64,000 nt of DNA from VRUE01 sp963727465 (GCA_963727465.1 CAVSGL010000005.1:134834-198833); one strand, 5' to 3'. Shown: positions 9,558-19,291, numbered from the stretch's first letter. Made by a program: numbers and translations. The notes: a model not told the origin generated them from the sequence alone.

Positions 9558-10559
9558 CTACCAGGACGCCTCGACCAGCTGCGCGAGGTCGTCGCGAGTG
9601 GGCGGTTCAGGCGTGAACGCCAGCTCGGGGCGCAACAGCATTGAGTCCAGAGCTTGGTCGAGCTTCGATTTGTCGGCGCCGAGATCGCCGAGTCCAGTTG
9701 GTTCGCCGAGCTCGAGGATGCGGGCTTCGACGTTCGTCGGGTCGGCGCCAAGCGCCTCGGCGAGGGACGCGAGCTGGTCGGGGGCGCGGGGAACCAGGAA
9801 GGCCATCGCCCGGGGCAGGATCGCGGCGTTGGTCTCGGCATGGGGAGTGCCGCAGATGCGGACGAGGGTCTGGCAGATCACGTGGTGCACGCCGAAGGCG
9901 GCGGAGTCGATCGCGTAGGCGCAGAGCAGCGCGCCCTGGGCGAGCGCCGCCCGGTTGCGCTGCTCGCGCGGCTGGTCGAGCGCCGCCGCGATCAGCTCGG
10001 CGCCGCGCAGCGCCGTCATCTGCGAGACCGGGTTGGCGAACGGCGTGTAGAGGGAGTCGGCGCCGTGCGCGAGGCTGTTCATCGCGCTTGCCCGCAGCGC
10101 CCGCTCGGGCTGGCTCGTCATCGCCTCGGGGTCGGCGAGCGCCAGCTCGGGGCGGACCAGCGACCGGGCACGCTGCTCGGCGCCGGCCGGGAGCCGGTGG
10201 AACCCGGTCAGCTCAGCCCCGGAGAGGGTCGTCGGCAGCGCCGCGACGCGGGCGCCGCTGACCGCCGCCACCGCCTTGGCCGTGTCGATCGCCCGGCCGC
10301 CGCCGAGCGCGACGAGCTGCGGCGCGCGGGCGCGCTCGAGCAGCGTCGCCGCGGCGTCGGGCACCTGACCGGCCGGCACCGCGTGCACGGCCCGCGCCGC
10401 CGCCTCCAGCTCGGGCGCGCCCGGCAGGGCGCGCGGCGTCGTCAGCAGCTCGAACTCGTCGAAGCCGTGCTCGCGCAGGAGCTGCGGGGCCTGGGCGACG
10501 CCGTCGCGGCGCAGCACGACGACCCGCCCGGCGTCCCTCCAGACGAAGTCGCCGTTCAC
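9558..10559 (-). CDS. iron-containing alcohol dehydrogenase family, maleylacetate reductase-like
   Basis: 333 residues. The glycine-rich nucleotide motif LVALGGGRAIDTAKAVAA and PTTLSGAELTGF, followed by the metal-binding histidine region NSLAHGADSLY and GVHHVICQTLV, match the family that includes maleylacetate reductase (MacA). That enzyme reduces maleylacetate to 3-oxoadipate with NADH in aromatic degradation. The start overlaps the stop of an upstream VOC dioxygenase by 4 bases (ATGA), which supports a shared pathway for hydroquinone-type ring cleavage. The exact substrate is inference. Confidence 0.8.
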   Translation of the reverse strand: MNGDFVWRDAGRVVVLRRDGVAQAPQLLREHGFDEFELLTTPRALPGAPELEAAARAVHAVPAGQVPDAAATLLERARAPQLVALGGGRAIDTAKAVAAVSGARVAALPTTLSGAELTGFHRLPAGAEQRARSLVRPELALADPEAMTSQPERALRASAMNSLAHGADSLYTPFANPVSQMTALRGAELIAAALDQPREQRNRAALAQGALLCAYAIDSAAFGVHHVICQTLVRICGTPHAETNAAILPRAMAFLVPRAPDQLASLAEALGADPTNVEARILELGEPTGLGDLGADKSKLDQALDSMLLRPELAFTPEPPTRDDLAQLVEASW

Positions 10560-11494
10560 CCGGCGCGGTCGGCGGTCCGCGGGTTGAGGACCGGGCGCAG
10601 GTTCGGTTCGACCTCGGCCCGCAGGTGCTCGTAGTCGGGGGGGAGCGAGAGCTTCTCGCCGAGGTGCTCGAGCGGCTCGTCGACGGTGAAGCCCGGGCCC
10701 AGGGTGGCGATCTCGAAGAGCACGCCGCTCGGCTCGCGGAAGTAGATCGAGCGGAAGTAGAAGCGGTCGATCACCGGCGTCGGCTGCGCGCCGCCCTCGA
10801 TCGCCTTCTCGCGCCAGGCCTCGTGCTCGTCGAGCGAGGAGGCCCAGGCGACGTGGTGGACGCTTCCGGCGCCCTGAAGCGGGCGCTCGGCGGGGGGATC
10901 GTCGTAGACGTAGAGGCCGCCGCGCTGCTCGCCGCGAGCCTCCCAGCCATCCTCGGTCCGCTCGAACCCGAGCGTCTCCAGCAGGCGCGCGCTGGCCGCG
11001 GATGAGCCTCCGTAGGCGCGCACGGCGTGGAACCCCCGTAGGGCCAGCTCGGCCGGCACCTCGGGGTGGTCGGCGATCAGCGGCGGGTCCGGAGCGGTGG
11101 CGACGAGCAGCTCGTGGTCGAGCCCCTCGGGGTCGGAGAAGCGCAGGCTCTCCCCGCTTCGGTCGCTCTCGGTGTCGTGCGCCGCGAGGCGCTCGGCCCA
11201 GAAATCGAGCGAGTCGGCCGAGCCGACGCGCCAGACGACCCGGTGGACGTCGCCGCTACCGGCCCGCCCAGGGGGCACGCCGGGGAACTCGAAGAAGGTC
11301 AGGTCGGAGCCGGCGTCGCCCCGCTCGTCGGCGAAGAAGAGGTGGTAGACGCTGGGGTTGTCCTGGTTGACCGTTTTCTTGACCAGGCGCAGGCCCAGCA
11401 CCCCGGCGTAGAAGTCGACGTTCTTCTGGGCGTCGGCGGTGATCGCGGTGATGTGGTGGATTCCCTCCAGCTTCACCGCAGTCACGTATACCAT
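10556..11494 (-). CDS. VOC family ring-cleaving dioxygenase (MhqO-like)
   Basis: 312 residues with two glyoxalase/bleomycin-resistance modules: GIHHITAITADAQKNVDFY at the start and HHVAWASSLDEHEAW in the second half, plus a terminal LFEIATLGPGFTVDEPLE, which is typical of the hydroquinone dioxygenase group MhqO/MhqA. Metal ligands are the histidines in these motifs and the glutamate in LFEIA. The gene overlaps the maleylacetate-reductase-like gene by 4 bases. Only 8 bases separate its ATG from the divergent membrane gene, so an internal GTG start (11485 or 11476) is possible. Confidence 0.85.
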   Translation of the reverse strand: MVYVTAVKLEGIHHITAITADAQKNVDFYAGVLGLRLVKKTVNQDNPSVYHLFFADERGDAGSDLTFFEFPGVPPGRAGSGDVHRVVWRVGSADSLDFWAERLAAHDTESDRSGESLRFSDPEGLDHELLVATAPDPPLIADHPEVPAELALRGFHAVRAYGGSSAASARLLETLGFERTEDGWEARGEQRGGLYVYDDPPAERPLQGAGSVHHVAWASSLDEHEAWREKAIEGGAQPTPVIDRFYFRSIYFREPSGVLFEIATLGPGFTVDEPLEHLGEKLSLPPDYEHLRAEVEPNLRPVLNPRTADRAG

Positions 11495-11502
11495 CCCTGG
11501 CG

Positions 11503-12892
11503 ATGAGCCGCGCCCGGCGACGCACGGTCAAAGCCCTCGTTGTGCTCGGCTCGATCCTGGCCTTCCTCAGCGTGTTCGCGATCTGGACCGAGCGGCAGGC
11601 GCTCAACACGAACGACTGGGTCGAACACGAGCGGGCGCCTGATCCAGAACGAAAAGATCCGCGCGGCCGTGGGCGAATACCTGGTCGACCAGCTCTACGC
11701 CAACGTCAACGTCGAAAAGGAACTGGAAGGCATCCTGCCCGGCGAAACCAAGGAGCTCGCCGGGCCGGTGTCCGGGGGCCTGCGACAGGTCGCCGGCAGC
11801 GGCGCCGAACAGGTGCTGAAGACCTCGACCGCGCAGGACCTCTGGAAGGACGCCAATCGGGCGGCGCACGAACAGCTTCTCGCGGTGCTGGAAAACAAGA
11901 AAGAGGCGGTCTCGACGGCGAACGGCGAAGTCACGCTCAACCTCGGCGGCCTCGTGACCAACCTCGCCGACCAGGTCGGCATCGGCGCCCAGCTCGCCGA
12001 AAAACTGCCGCCCGATGCGGGCCAGGTGACGATCCTGCGCTCCGACCAGCTGAAGACCGCGCAGGACGTCGTCGTCGGGATCAAGGGCCTGGCGCTGCTG
12101 CTCTCGCTGCTGACCCTGCTCTGCCTCGGGCTGGCGATCTACCTCTCGCGCGAGGGGCGCTGGGTGACGGTGCTCTTCTGCGGCGTCGGGCTCGTCGCCG
12201 CCGGCTTCGCCGTGATCGTCTTCCGCTCGGTCGCCGGCGGCATCATCGTCGACCAGCTCGTCAGCGAAGAAAGCGTCAAGCCGGCGGCCGAAGCCGCCTG
12301 GTCGATCTCGACCTCGCTGATGGTCAGCATCGCGACCACGGTGATCGTCTTCGGCGTGCTCGCCGGCGTCGCCGGCTGGCTCGGATCGCCGACCGGGTCG
12401 GCGCGCGCATCGCGGCGCTTCACCGCCCCCTTCCTGCGCGACTACGTCGCCTACGTCTACACCGGGCTGGTCATCCTCGTCTGCATCTACTTCCTCTCCT
12501 CCTCGACGCAGAACCTGCGCTCGTTCCTGACCACGCTGATCGTCGGCGGCGCGATCGCCCTCGGCATCCACGAGATGCGACGGCAGACCGAAGAGGAATT
12601 CCCCGAAGCGCAGATCGGCGACTACTTCGGCGGCGCCAGGGACCGCCTGGTCGGCGCCGTCAAGAGCGCCAACCTCAGCGAGCGCGCCTCGAAACTGCGC
12701 CTGCCCGAGGTGCGGCGGCCGGGCGACGAGGGGCCGCCTGCCGCTCCAAGCGCAGCGCCTGCCGAGGATGAGGACGCCCGCCTGCGCCGCCTCGGCCAGC
12801 TCGCCGAGCTGCGCGACAAGGGCGTCCTCAGCGACGAGGAGTTCGCCGCCGAGAAGGCCCGCGTGCTGGGCAACGACGGCCCCTCCGAATAA
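11503..12892 (+). CDS. integral membrane protein with C-terminal SHOCT domain (frame broken)
   Basis: The protein begins MSRARRRTVKALVVLGSILA, a membrane anchor starting at 11503. It changes frame near 11625-11640, where one base appears missing, and continues GRLIQNEKIRAAVGEYLVDQ to the stop at 12892. The body has a periplasmic helical region, four further hydrophobic segments between 12085 and 12570, and a C-terminal SHOCT motif RRLGQLAELRDKGVLSDEEF. SHOCT segments are short oligomerisation elements found at the ends of many actinobacterial proteins. Function is unknown. The tRNA-Thr gene begins 1 base after its stop on the other strand. Confidence 0.75.
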
Positions 12893-12893
12893 G

Positions 12894-12967
12894 AGCCCGC
12901 CCCCGGACTTGAACCGGGACTCTCCGCTTTACAAGAGCGGTGCTCTGCCAAATTGAGCTAGGCGGGC
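12894..12967 (-). tRNA. tRNA-Thr(TGT)
   Basis: Read on the minus strand, a full cloverleaf is present: acceptor stem GCCCGCC/GGCGGGC, D-arm TAGCTCAATTTGGCAGAGCA, anticodon stem CCGCT/AGCGG with loop CTTGTAA and anticodon TGT, and T-arm CCGG-TTCAAGT-CCGG extended by one pair. CCA is not encoded. It decodes ACA, with wobble to other threonine codons. Confidence 0.95.
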
Positions 12968-12977
12968 GTGCAGATGA

Positions 12978-14033
12978 ATGATTTCAGGTCGCCTGCCGAA
13001 TATAGAGGGGGTGAATGATGGCGTGGGCGAGGACGCGGTCGCTTTCCGGTACCTGAAGCCCAGCGAGGGAGGGCGGCTGAGCGAGGCGATTCGGGTTGCC
13101 TACGGCGAGAGCTACGACGTGCGCTGGGTCTACGACGAGACCGAGGTCGAGGCGCGGCTGGCGGCTGGCACGTACGTCTCCTTCATCGCCGAGTCGGCGC
13201 AGGGAGAGCTGCTCTGCCACGAGGGGATGAGCCTCGCCGCGGCCGATGACCTGGTCGGGCACTCGGGGCAGGCGGTGACGATGCCGGTGGCGCGCGGGCA
13301 GCACCTCTTCACTCGCACCAAGCGGCACCTGATGGACTGGGCCGCCGAGCGTGGCATGGCGGGCATGTTCAGCGAGGCCACCGCCGCCCACCCATACAGC
13401 CAGCGCGCCAACCTCGAGCTCGGCGCCCACGAGACCGGCTTCCTGCTCGGCTGGATCCCCGCCTCGGTCGACAACGACGCCGCCGACCGCCGCCGGGGGC
13501 GCCAGTCGGTCGCCCTCTTCTACGCCAGGCTGGGCGACGGCCACAAGCGCGAGGTCTACGCGCCGGAGCGTCACCGCGAAATCGTCGCGCGGACGCTGGA
13601 GGTCTGCGAGCTGAACGGCGCCCTGGCCGAGCCACCGGCGACGGTGGACCTGCCCGACCGCAGCGGCCTGCACGTCGAGGTGGTCAAGGACCACAACCTC
13701 GCGGTGATCACCGCGCACGCCCCGGGGGCCGACCTCGAAGAAGCCGTGCAAGCCGAGCGCCACCACCTCTTCCACCGGCAGCACCTCGACGTCGTCTACC
13801 TCGACCTGCCGCTCGAGAACCCGGCGACCGCGATCCTCGCCGACCACCTGGAGCGCCTCGGCGTCTCCTACGCCGGCGTCTTCCCCAACCCCCACACCAC
13901 CGGCGACGTCCTCCGCATGCAGTCGCTGCACCGGGCGAGGATCACCGCCGACGACCTCTCCGTCGCCTCGAATCATGGTCGAGAATTGCTCGACTACGTG
14001 CTCGCGGACATCGACCCGGTCGAACGCCCATGA
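12978..14033 (+). CDS. GNAT-like acyltransferase family protein, large form
   Basis: Up to 351 residues. The first 160 residues look like a GNAT fold: VAFRYLKPSEGGRLSEAIRV, YVSFIAESAQGELLCHEGM, then PVARGQHLFTRTKRHLMDWA, a region matching the acetyl-CoA loop, and SEATAAHPYSQRANLELGAH. The C-terminal half is conserved in actinobacterial relatives but has no named domain. The start is uncertain: ATG 12978 has no Shine-Dalgarno; GTG 13011 or 13023 follow GAGGGGG and may be real. Substrate unknown. The gene starts 10 bases beyond the 5' end of the tRNA-Thr on the opposite strand. Confidence 0.6.
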   Translation: MISGRLPNIEGVNDGVGEDAVAFRYLKPSEGGRLSEAIRVAYGESYDVRWVYDETEVEARLAAGTYVSFIAESAQGELLCHEGMSLAAADDLVGHSGQAVTMPVARGQHLFTRTKRHLMDWAAERGMAGMFSEATAAHPYSQRANLELGAHETGFLLGWIPASVDNDAADRRRGRQSVALFYARLGDGHKREVYAPERHREIVARTLEVCELNGALAEPPATVDLPDRSGLHVEVVKDHNLAVITAHAPGADLEEAVQAERHHLFHRQHLDVVYLDLPLENPATAILADHLERLGVSYAGVFPNPHTTGDVLRMQSLHRARITADDLSVASNHGRELLDYVLADIDPVERP

Positions 14034-14091
14034 CGATCAGCTCATGGCCCGAGACGTACCGCGAGCGAACCCAGCGTTAAGCTGACCACCG

Positions 14092-16182
14092 ATGGCGCCC
14101 GACGAGGCAGGGGAACACAGCTCTCAGACGAAGCTCTTCGTCAGCGACCAGCCGCTGAGCCGTCCCGAGGCGTTCAACTTTGCCCCGATTATCAGCACCC
14201 TGCGCGACTTCATCGCGTCCGCGCCACCCGAAACCCCGCTTAACATCTGCCTCAGCGGAGGGTGGGGAACGGGCAAGACGACCCTGCTGCGAGGCCTCGA
14301 GGGGGCCTTCGAAGAAGCGAGCGACAGCACTGAGGAGACGGGCGGACAGCCTGAGTTCGTAACCCTCTGGTTCGACCCTTGGAAGCTCGCCGGCGAGGCC
14401 GAGGTATGCAACGCACTGGCGCTGCTGGTACTCGAACAGATCGAACGGGATGCCAGCTTCGCCTCCCGTGCCGAGATCGGCATCGACCGCAAGAACGTAC
14501 TGCGCATGCTCGCCGACCGGCTGATCAAGGTCAGCCCGGACGACGTGAGCACTCTTTACCAAACCGAGGCCAAGACCCGCGGCACCTTTCTCGAAATCGA
14601 GGACATCTTCCGCCGAGTCGCCGACGTGTATCTGAAAGACCCAGATCACCCGCGACGTCTTGTGGTTTTCGTCGACGACCTCGACCGCTGCCGACCGGCC
14701 CGCGTGGCCGAGGTCCTCGAGGCGGTCAAGCTCTTCTTCGACCTCCCGGGCCTGATCTTCGTCTTCGCCCTCGACAGCGCGCAGCTCGAGCGGGCGGTGA
14801 TGGCCGATTACGGCTTCGACCAAACCGAAGCCCGCATTTATCTCGAGAAGATATTTCAGCTCACGGTACCTCTGCCGCGCAAGGGGATTACGGAGCTCCT
14901 CAATTTCCTCGACACCAACCTGATGAACATCGGAGTCAAGGCGATCAGCGAGGACATCTCGGTCGCGATCGTCAATCGGTTCGGACGCAACCTTCGCAAC
15001 CTGAAGCTGTTCGTCAACTCCTTCAGCTTCCAGCGGAGGCTGCTCGGAGATCTCGGAGGGCTCAACGAGGAGGCATTGTTCAAGTTCCTGTACCTGGAAA
15101 CCACGATGAGCCGCGCGATGTCCGTGGCCCTGCGACGCGGCTCGCCGAACATCGTCCTCGCCCTCGAGTTCCTCGCTCACGGCGGCTTCCTGCACGATGA
15201 GGCGATACGCCAGCGCTACGCCAGCGAGCTGAGCACCAGTACCCTCAACCACGCCGCACTGATCATCCTCGCGATAGCCGCAGGGGACGAGGAGGCCGAG
15301 CTGGAGGTCCCGGAGCTGACCTCGGCGCAGCGGGAGATCATCGAGGCCCTGCGGGCGGACGGCAGCGTCGCACCGACCCTGAAGGTGATCCGCGAGGGTG
15401 ACTCGCTGCTGATCGACAGCGATCTCTCCGGGATGGTCTTCCTCAACAACCACGGAAACGACGGCGAGCACGTCGAACAGGAACTTCCATCGCCGCGGTC
15501 GGAGGAGAAGGAAGGTGGGATCCTGGTTGCCGGCAATCCACTTCAGGCAAAGGACTGGGATTCGGCCAGCTCGCGACTCCAGGATGTGGGCCATCTGCTC
15601 AACGCCCACCTTTGCAGCCTGATGGCGGTCCTGATGGATCCGGGTAACGTCACCTACCTCGGTCGGCTGGGGCGTGTTTTCCGCCTGCTCCGGCGCCTCA
15701 ACGCCGCAAGGCTGCTCTTCTCACAGGCGTACGCGATCAAGCCCGATTCGCAGTACGTTCTCGTTGAGACCGCCTATTTGCACGACATCGATCTCGTCGA
15801 CGAGGAGTTGGGATCGATCCTCTATAAGAAAGCGATCGCCAGCGGCAGTACGACGGCTGGCCCGCGGGGAAACCTCGCCGTCAACCTCCACGCAGAAAAG
15901 CGGTATCAGGAGGCGTACCTGGCGGCGCTCGACGCCTGCGTTCAGGAACCCGACTCCGAACGGCGGCTGGATCGCCTCGTGTCATATGCGGCCGATGCCG
16001 GAAAGCCAGACTGCAGTGGGCGCACTCCCGACGAACTGCGAGCCGAGCGGGAGGCGGCCGAACAAGAAGGCATCTATCCCCTTCCGCTCGACGAGGATGA
16101 GGAGCAGAGGGTGGTCGAGTGCCTCTCGGTCGTACCCGACCTCGAGGCCGCGCACCAGGAGCTCTCGAGGCCTCCCATCTAG
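14092..16182 (+). CDS. KAP-family P-loop NTPase with C-terminal TPR-like region
   Basis: 696 residues. Walker A is LSGGWGTGKTTLL (about 54-66) and Walker B is RLVVFVDDLDRCRP (about 189-202), with LFFDLPGLIFVFALDSAQLE and YLEKIFQLTVPLP after it, the signature of KAP NTPases. KAP proteins often carry membrane insertions in the NTPase domain; here I see none. The last 180 residues contain repeated helical pairs (LNAARLLFSQAYAIKPDSQY, KRYQEAYLAALDACVQEPDS) that look like TPRs. Codon use is visibly more AT-rich than in the neighbours, which suggests transfer. Some KAP ATPases, such as PifA, exclude phages; that role here is inference. Confidence 0.8.
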   Translation: MAPDEAGEHSSQTKLFVSDQPLSRPEAFNFAPIISTLRDFIASAPPETPLNICLSGGWGTGKTTLLRGLEGAFEEASDSTEETGGQPEFVTLWFDPWKLAGEAEVCNALALLVLEQIERDASFASRAEIGIDRKNVLRMLADRLIKVSPDDVSTLYQTEAKTRGTFLEIEDIFRRVADVYLKDPDHPRRLVVFVDDLDRCRPARVAEVLEAVKLFFDLPGLIFVFALDSAQLERAVMADYGFDQTEARIYLEKIFQLTVPLPRKGITELLNFLDTNLMNIGVKAISEDISVAIVNRFGRNLRNLKLFVNSFSFQRRLLGDLGGLNEEALFKFLYLETTMSRAMSVALRRGSPNIVLALEFLAHGGFLHDEAIRQRYASELSTSTLNHAALIILAIAAGDEEAELEVPELTSAQREIIEALRADGSVAPTLKVIREGDSLLIDSDLSGMVFLNNHGNDGEHVEQELPSPRSEEKEGGILVAGNPLQAKDWDSASSRLQDVGHLLNAHLCSLMAVLMDPGNVTYLGRLGRVFRLLRRLNAARLLFSQAYAIKPDSQYVLVETAYLHDIDLVDEELGSILYKKAIASGSTTAGPRGNLAVNLHAEKRYQEAYLAALDACVQEPDSERRLDRLVSYAADAGKPDCSGRTPDELRAEREAAEQEGIYPLPLDEDEEQRVVECLSVVPDLEAAHQELSRPPI

Positions 16183-16257
16183 CGTCCCGAGTCAGCGTTC
16201 AACGTGCGGCATGGGCGGGAGTGGATCAACCGTCCAGGCGGGCGTTACGCTTGAGCC

Positions 16258-17253
16258 ATGCGCGAGGGCTGGTCGGCGATTTTCGTCTGCGGAGTGACCG
16301 TGCTCCTGCTTGCCGCTGCGCCCGCGCACGGCGCCTTTCCCGGGCGGCCGGGGCCGATCGCCTATTCGAAAGTCTCGGCCGGGGAAGCCGCGGAAGGCGT
16401 CGAAGAGGGGGGCGGCATCTTCAGTCATGGACCGCGCAGGTCGGATACGCCCCGGCAGCTCACCGACAGCACCGAAGACAGCAGCCCCGCCTACTCGCCC
16501 AACGGGCGACTGGTCGTCTTCACGGGCAACCGTAACCCCGGCCTCGGCGCACGCGGCAGATACATCTACGTGATGAACAGGGACGGGAGCGACATCAGGC
16601 AGCTGACCAGCGGCGAATTCGCCGATTTCAACCCCTCGTTCGCGCCGGATGGGCGCCACGTGATCTTCGACCGCAGCGAGCTCGCCCTGGGGCAGCGCAG
16701 CCACATCTTCAGCGTCGCGATCGACGGCAGCGGCCTGCGCCAGGTCTCCAGCGGCGCCGCCAGCGACCAAGACCCGGTCTACACCCCGAACGGCAGGCGA
16801 ATCGTCTTCGTCAGCGATCGCCGCAGGAGCGGCCGCCGCGATCACAGCAACATCTTCTCGATGCGGCCCGACGGCAGCCGGGTACGGCTGCTGATCGGCG
16901 GCCCGCGCAGCGAGTTCGATCCCGACGTCTCGCCGAACGGGCGCAAGATCGTCTTCGTCAGCAGCCGCAATCACGGGCCGAACCTGTTCGTCGCGCGGGC
17001 AAACGGGCGGCGGGTGCACGCGCTGACCCGCAGCCGCGGTGACTGCTTTCGCGGCACCTGCTACTCGAATCCAACCTGGTCTCCCGACGGGAAGCACATC
17101 GCCTTCCTCGGCAGCGGCCGCTACAAGACGGTGCTCGAAGTGATGCGCGCCGACGGCCGCGGCTTCGCCAGGGATTTCGACAGCGGCGGCACCGAAGAAG
17201 AAGGCTTCGGCACCACTCTCGGTCCACCGTCATGGGGCCCGCAGCCGCGATGA
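16258..17253 (+). CDS. secreted PD40/TolB-like beta-propeller protein
   Basis: 331 residues. An N-terminal signal peptide (SAIFVCGVTVLLLAAAPAHG, cleaved near residue 25) is followed by repeated PD40 blades, for example SSPAYSPNGRLVVFTG, NPSFAPDGRHVIFDRS, DPVYTPNGRRIVFVSD and NPTWSPDGKHIAFLGS. These WD40-like modules form a six- or seven-bladed propeller as in TolB. No enzymatic domain is attached. Its stop overlaps the start of a second propeller gene by 4 bases (ATGA), so both are probably co-expressed and exported. Role unknown. Confidence 0.85.
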   Translation: MREGWSAIFVCGVTVLLLAAAPAHGAFPGRPGPIAYSKVSAGEAAEGVEEGGGIFSHGPRRSDTPRQLTDSTEDSSPAYSPNGRLVVFTGNRNPGLGARGRYIYVMNRDGSDIRQLTSGEFADFNPSFAPDGRHVIFDRSELALGQRSHIFSVAIDGSGLRQVSSGAASDQDPVYTPNGRRIVFVSDRRRSGRRDHSNIFSMRPDGSRVRLLIGGPRSEFDPDVSPNGRKIVFVSSRNHGPNLFVARANGRRVHALTRSRGDCFRGTCYSNPTWSPDGKHIAFLGSGRYKTVLEVMRADGRGFARDFDSGGTEEEGFGTTLGPPSWGPQPR

Positions 17254-18587
17254 GGCGAAGGCTGGTCTCGCTTGGGGCGGCGCTGGCTGCGACCGTCGCC
17301 CTCTCGCTCGCCGCTGCGGCGCTGGCTGCGCCGGGAACGACGCTGCTCGTCTCCGGCCCCAACGTGAAGGAGGGCAACTTCGCGATCGACGACCAGGTGC
17401 CGGCGATCTCCGCGGACGGTCGCTACGTCGCCTTCGTGCGCAACTTCTACGACTCGAGCTCGGCCGTCTACCTGCGCGACATGCGCGGCGGCACGCTGCC
17501 CGTCAACGTGCCGGGCGAAAAGGGCCAGGAAGGGTCCGGCTCGGCGGACGCCGGCACCCCGTCGATCTCCGGCAACGGGCGCTACGTCGCCTTCGCCTCC
17601 GAGGACCCGGACATCAGCGACGAAGACGAGGACAGCACGACCACCCCGGCCGGCGACACGTTCGGCGTCCGCGACGCCTTCGTCTTCGACCGCGTGCGCG
17701 GCGCGGTGGCCCTGGCCTCCCGCGCCAGCGGCCGGCGCGGGGCGGCCGGCAACGAGGACTCCAGCCTGCCGTCGATCTCGCTCGACGGCCGCTACGTCGC
17801 CTTCCAGACCAACGCGACGAACCTGCGGCGCCACTCCTACGGCGGCGTCTTCGTGCGCGACCTGCGCCGCCAAACGACCACGGCGGCGGCCTGGCTGCCG
17901 CTGCGCCGCCACGGCCCGTTCGAGGACGGCTTCTCGCCGTCGATCTCCGCCCACGGCCGCTGGGTCGCCTTCCTCACCGTCGCCCCCCATCGCGGGCGCC
18001 ACCGCGCCCTCCAGGTCGCCGTCCGCGACATGAAGCGCAGGCGCAGCTTCTACGCCTCGCGCGCGAGCGGCCGTCGCGGCCGCCTCGCGAACTCCGAGAC
18101 GGGACCACCGTCGATCTCGGCCAGCGGGCGCTACGTCGCCTTCGCCAGCAAGGCCACCAACCTCAGCCGCACCGACAGGCACGGCGTCGAAGACGTCTTC
18201 GTGCGCGATCTGAAGACGAACCGCACGCGCCTCGCCTCGCGGGCGCGCGGCAGGCGCGGCGCCGCCGGCAACGGCGACTCCTCGAACCCCTCGATCTCGG
18301 CCAACGGGCGCTACGTCGCCTTCGAGTCCTACGCGAGCAATCTCGGCCCGAGCGACAACGCAGCCGTGCCCGACGTCTTCGTCCGCGACATGCGCAGCGG
18401 TCGCGTCTTCCTCGCCTCGCGCGGCTCCGCCGGCGGCCCGCCCGCCAACGCCCCCTCGGCCAACCCCTCGATCTCAGCCGGCGGCCGCTTCGTCGCCTTC
18501 GACTCCCGCGGCAACAACCTCGTGCCGGCCGACACCACTGCACGCGACCAGCGTCTTCCGCTACCAGCTGCTGCCCTGAAGGTCTAG
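17250..18587 (+). CDS. secreted PD40-repeat beta-propeller protein, second of pair
   Basis: From the ATG at 17250 the protein has a signal peptide (RLVSLGAALAATVALSLAAA) and at least seven repeats built on SISANGRYVAFxSxA and DVFVRDLKTNR. The upstream ATG at 17232 would lie inside the previous gene and is disfavoured. The last 15 residues differ from the repeat pattern, while another frame gives ATSVFRYQLLP and a stop, the usual end in this kind of protein, so a one-base break near 18540 is likely. The partner gene in front encodes a related propeller. No substrate or binding partner is indicated. Confidence 0.82.
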   Translation: MRRRLVSLGAALAATVALSLAAAALAAPGTTLLVSGPNVKEGNFAIDDQVPAISADGRYVAFVRNFYDSSSAVYLRDMRGGTLPVNVPGEKGQEGSGSADAGTPSISGNGRYVAFASEDPDISDEDEDSTTTPAGDTFGVRDAFVFDRVRGAVALASRASGRRGAAGNEDSSLPSISLDGRYVAFQTNATNLRRHSYGGVFVRDLRRQTTTAAAWLPLRRHGPFEDGFSPSISAHGRWVAFLTVAPHRGRHRALQVAVRDMKRRRSFYASRASGRRGRLANSETGPPSISASGRYVAFASKATNLSRTDRHGVEDVFVRDLKTNRTRLASRARGRRGAAGNGDSSNPSISANGRYVAFESYASNLGPSDNAAVPDVFVRDMRSGRVFLASRGSAGGPPANAPSANPSISAGGRFVAFDSRGNNLVPADTTARDQRLPLPAAALKV

Positions 18588-19291
18588 GCCGGCACCTCAC
18601 GCGAATCCAGGTGGGCGGCGACCTTGCGCTTGACGCGCTGTAGGGCGTTGTCGACGGTCTTCGTGTCGCACTCGAGCCGCTCGGCGGTCGCCTCGTAGGA
18701 GTGGCCGTCGAGGTAGAGGGAGAGCACGCTGCTCTCGAGGTCGGAGAGCACACCCGAGGTCCCGGAGAGGCAGGAGACGAGACTCGCCAGCTCCTCGGTG
18801 GCGATCACCTGGTTGACCGGGTCGGTGACGCTCGGCCCCGGCAGGATCTCGTCGAGGGTGGTTTCCGAGTCGCCGGCCGCCGCCGGGGTCTGGCTGAAGG
18901 AGACGTACTGGTTGAGCGGGGTGTGCTTGTTGCGCGTCGCCGTCTTCACCGCGGTGATGATCTGGCGGGTGATGCAGAGCTCGGCGAAGCTGCGGAAGCT
19001 CGACTCGCGATCGCTGCGGTAGTCGCGGATCGCCTTGTAGAGGCCGAGCAGGCCTTCCTGGATCAGGTCGTCGCTCTCACCGCCGAGCAGGAAGTAGGAC
19101 GAGGCCTTGAGCCGGACGAAGCCGCGGTAGCGGCGCACGATCGAGTCATAGGCATCGGTCCGTCCCTCCTTGGCGAGAGCGACCAGATAATGATCATCAA
19201 GCTCAGGTTGAGGGTTAGTACTGGGTCGGGCGGAGCCGTTGAGCTGACCGCTGGGGAGCCGCAATTCCTGCGTGGGCGACGATAGAGCCAC
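18584..19291 (-). CDS. sigH: RNA polymerase sigma factor, SigH/sigma-30 type
   Basis: 235 residues from a GTG at 19289-19291, chosen because AGGAGAAGG precedes it by 4 bases; a longer reading to 19366 lacks such a site. Region 2 is DDLIQEGLLGLYKAIRDYRS and FRSFAELCITRQIITAVKTA, followed by KHTPLNQYVSFSQ, which resembles Bacillus Spo0H; region 4 is LSLYLDGHSYEATAERLECD. Sigma factors of this kind sit next to rlmB and cysS in actinobacteria and firmicutes. A TTGACA promoter lies upstream. The symbol follows that synteny; the regulon is unknown. Confidence 0.88.
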   Translation of the reverse strand: MALSSPTQELRLPSGQLNGSARPSTNPQPELDDHYLVALAKEGRTDAYDSIVRRYRGFVRLKASSYFLLGGESDDLIQEGLLGLYKAIRDYRSDRESSFRSFAELCITRQIITAVKTATRNKHTPLNQYVSFSQTPAAAGDSETTLDEILPGPSVTDPVNQVIATEELASLVSCLSGTSGVLSDLESSVLSLYLDGHSYEATAERLECDTKTVDNALQRVKRKVAAHLDSREVPA

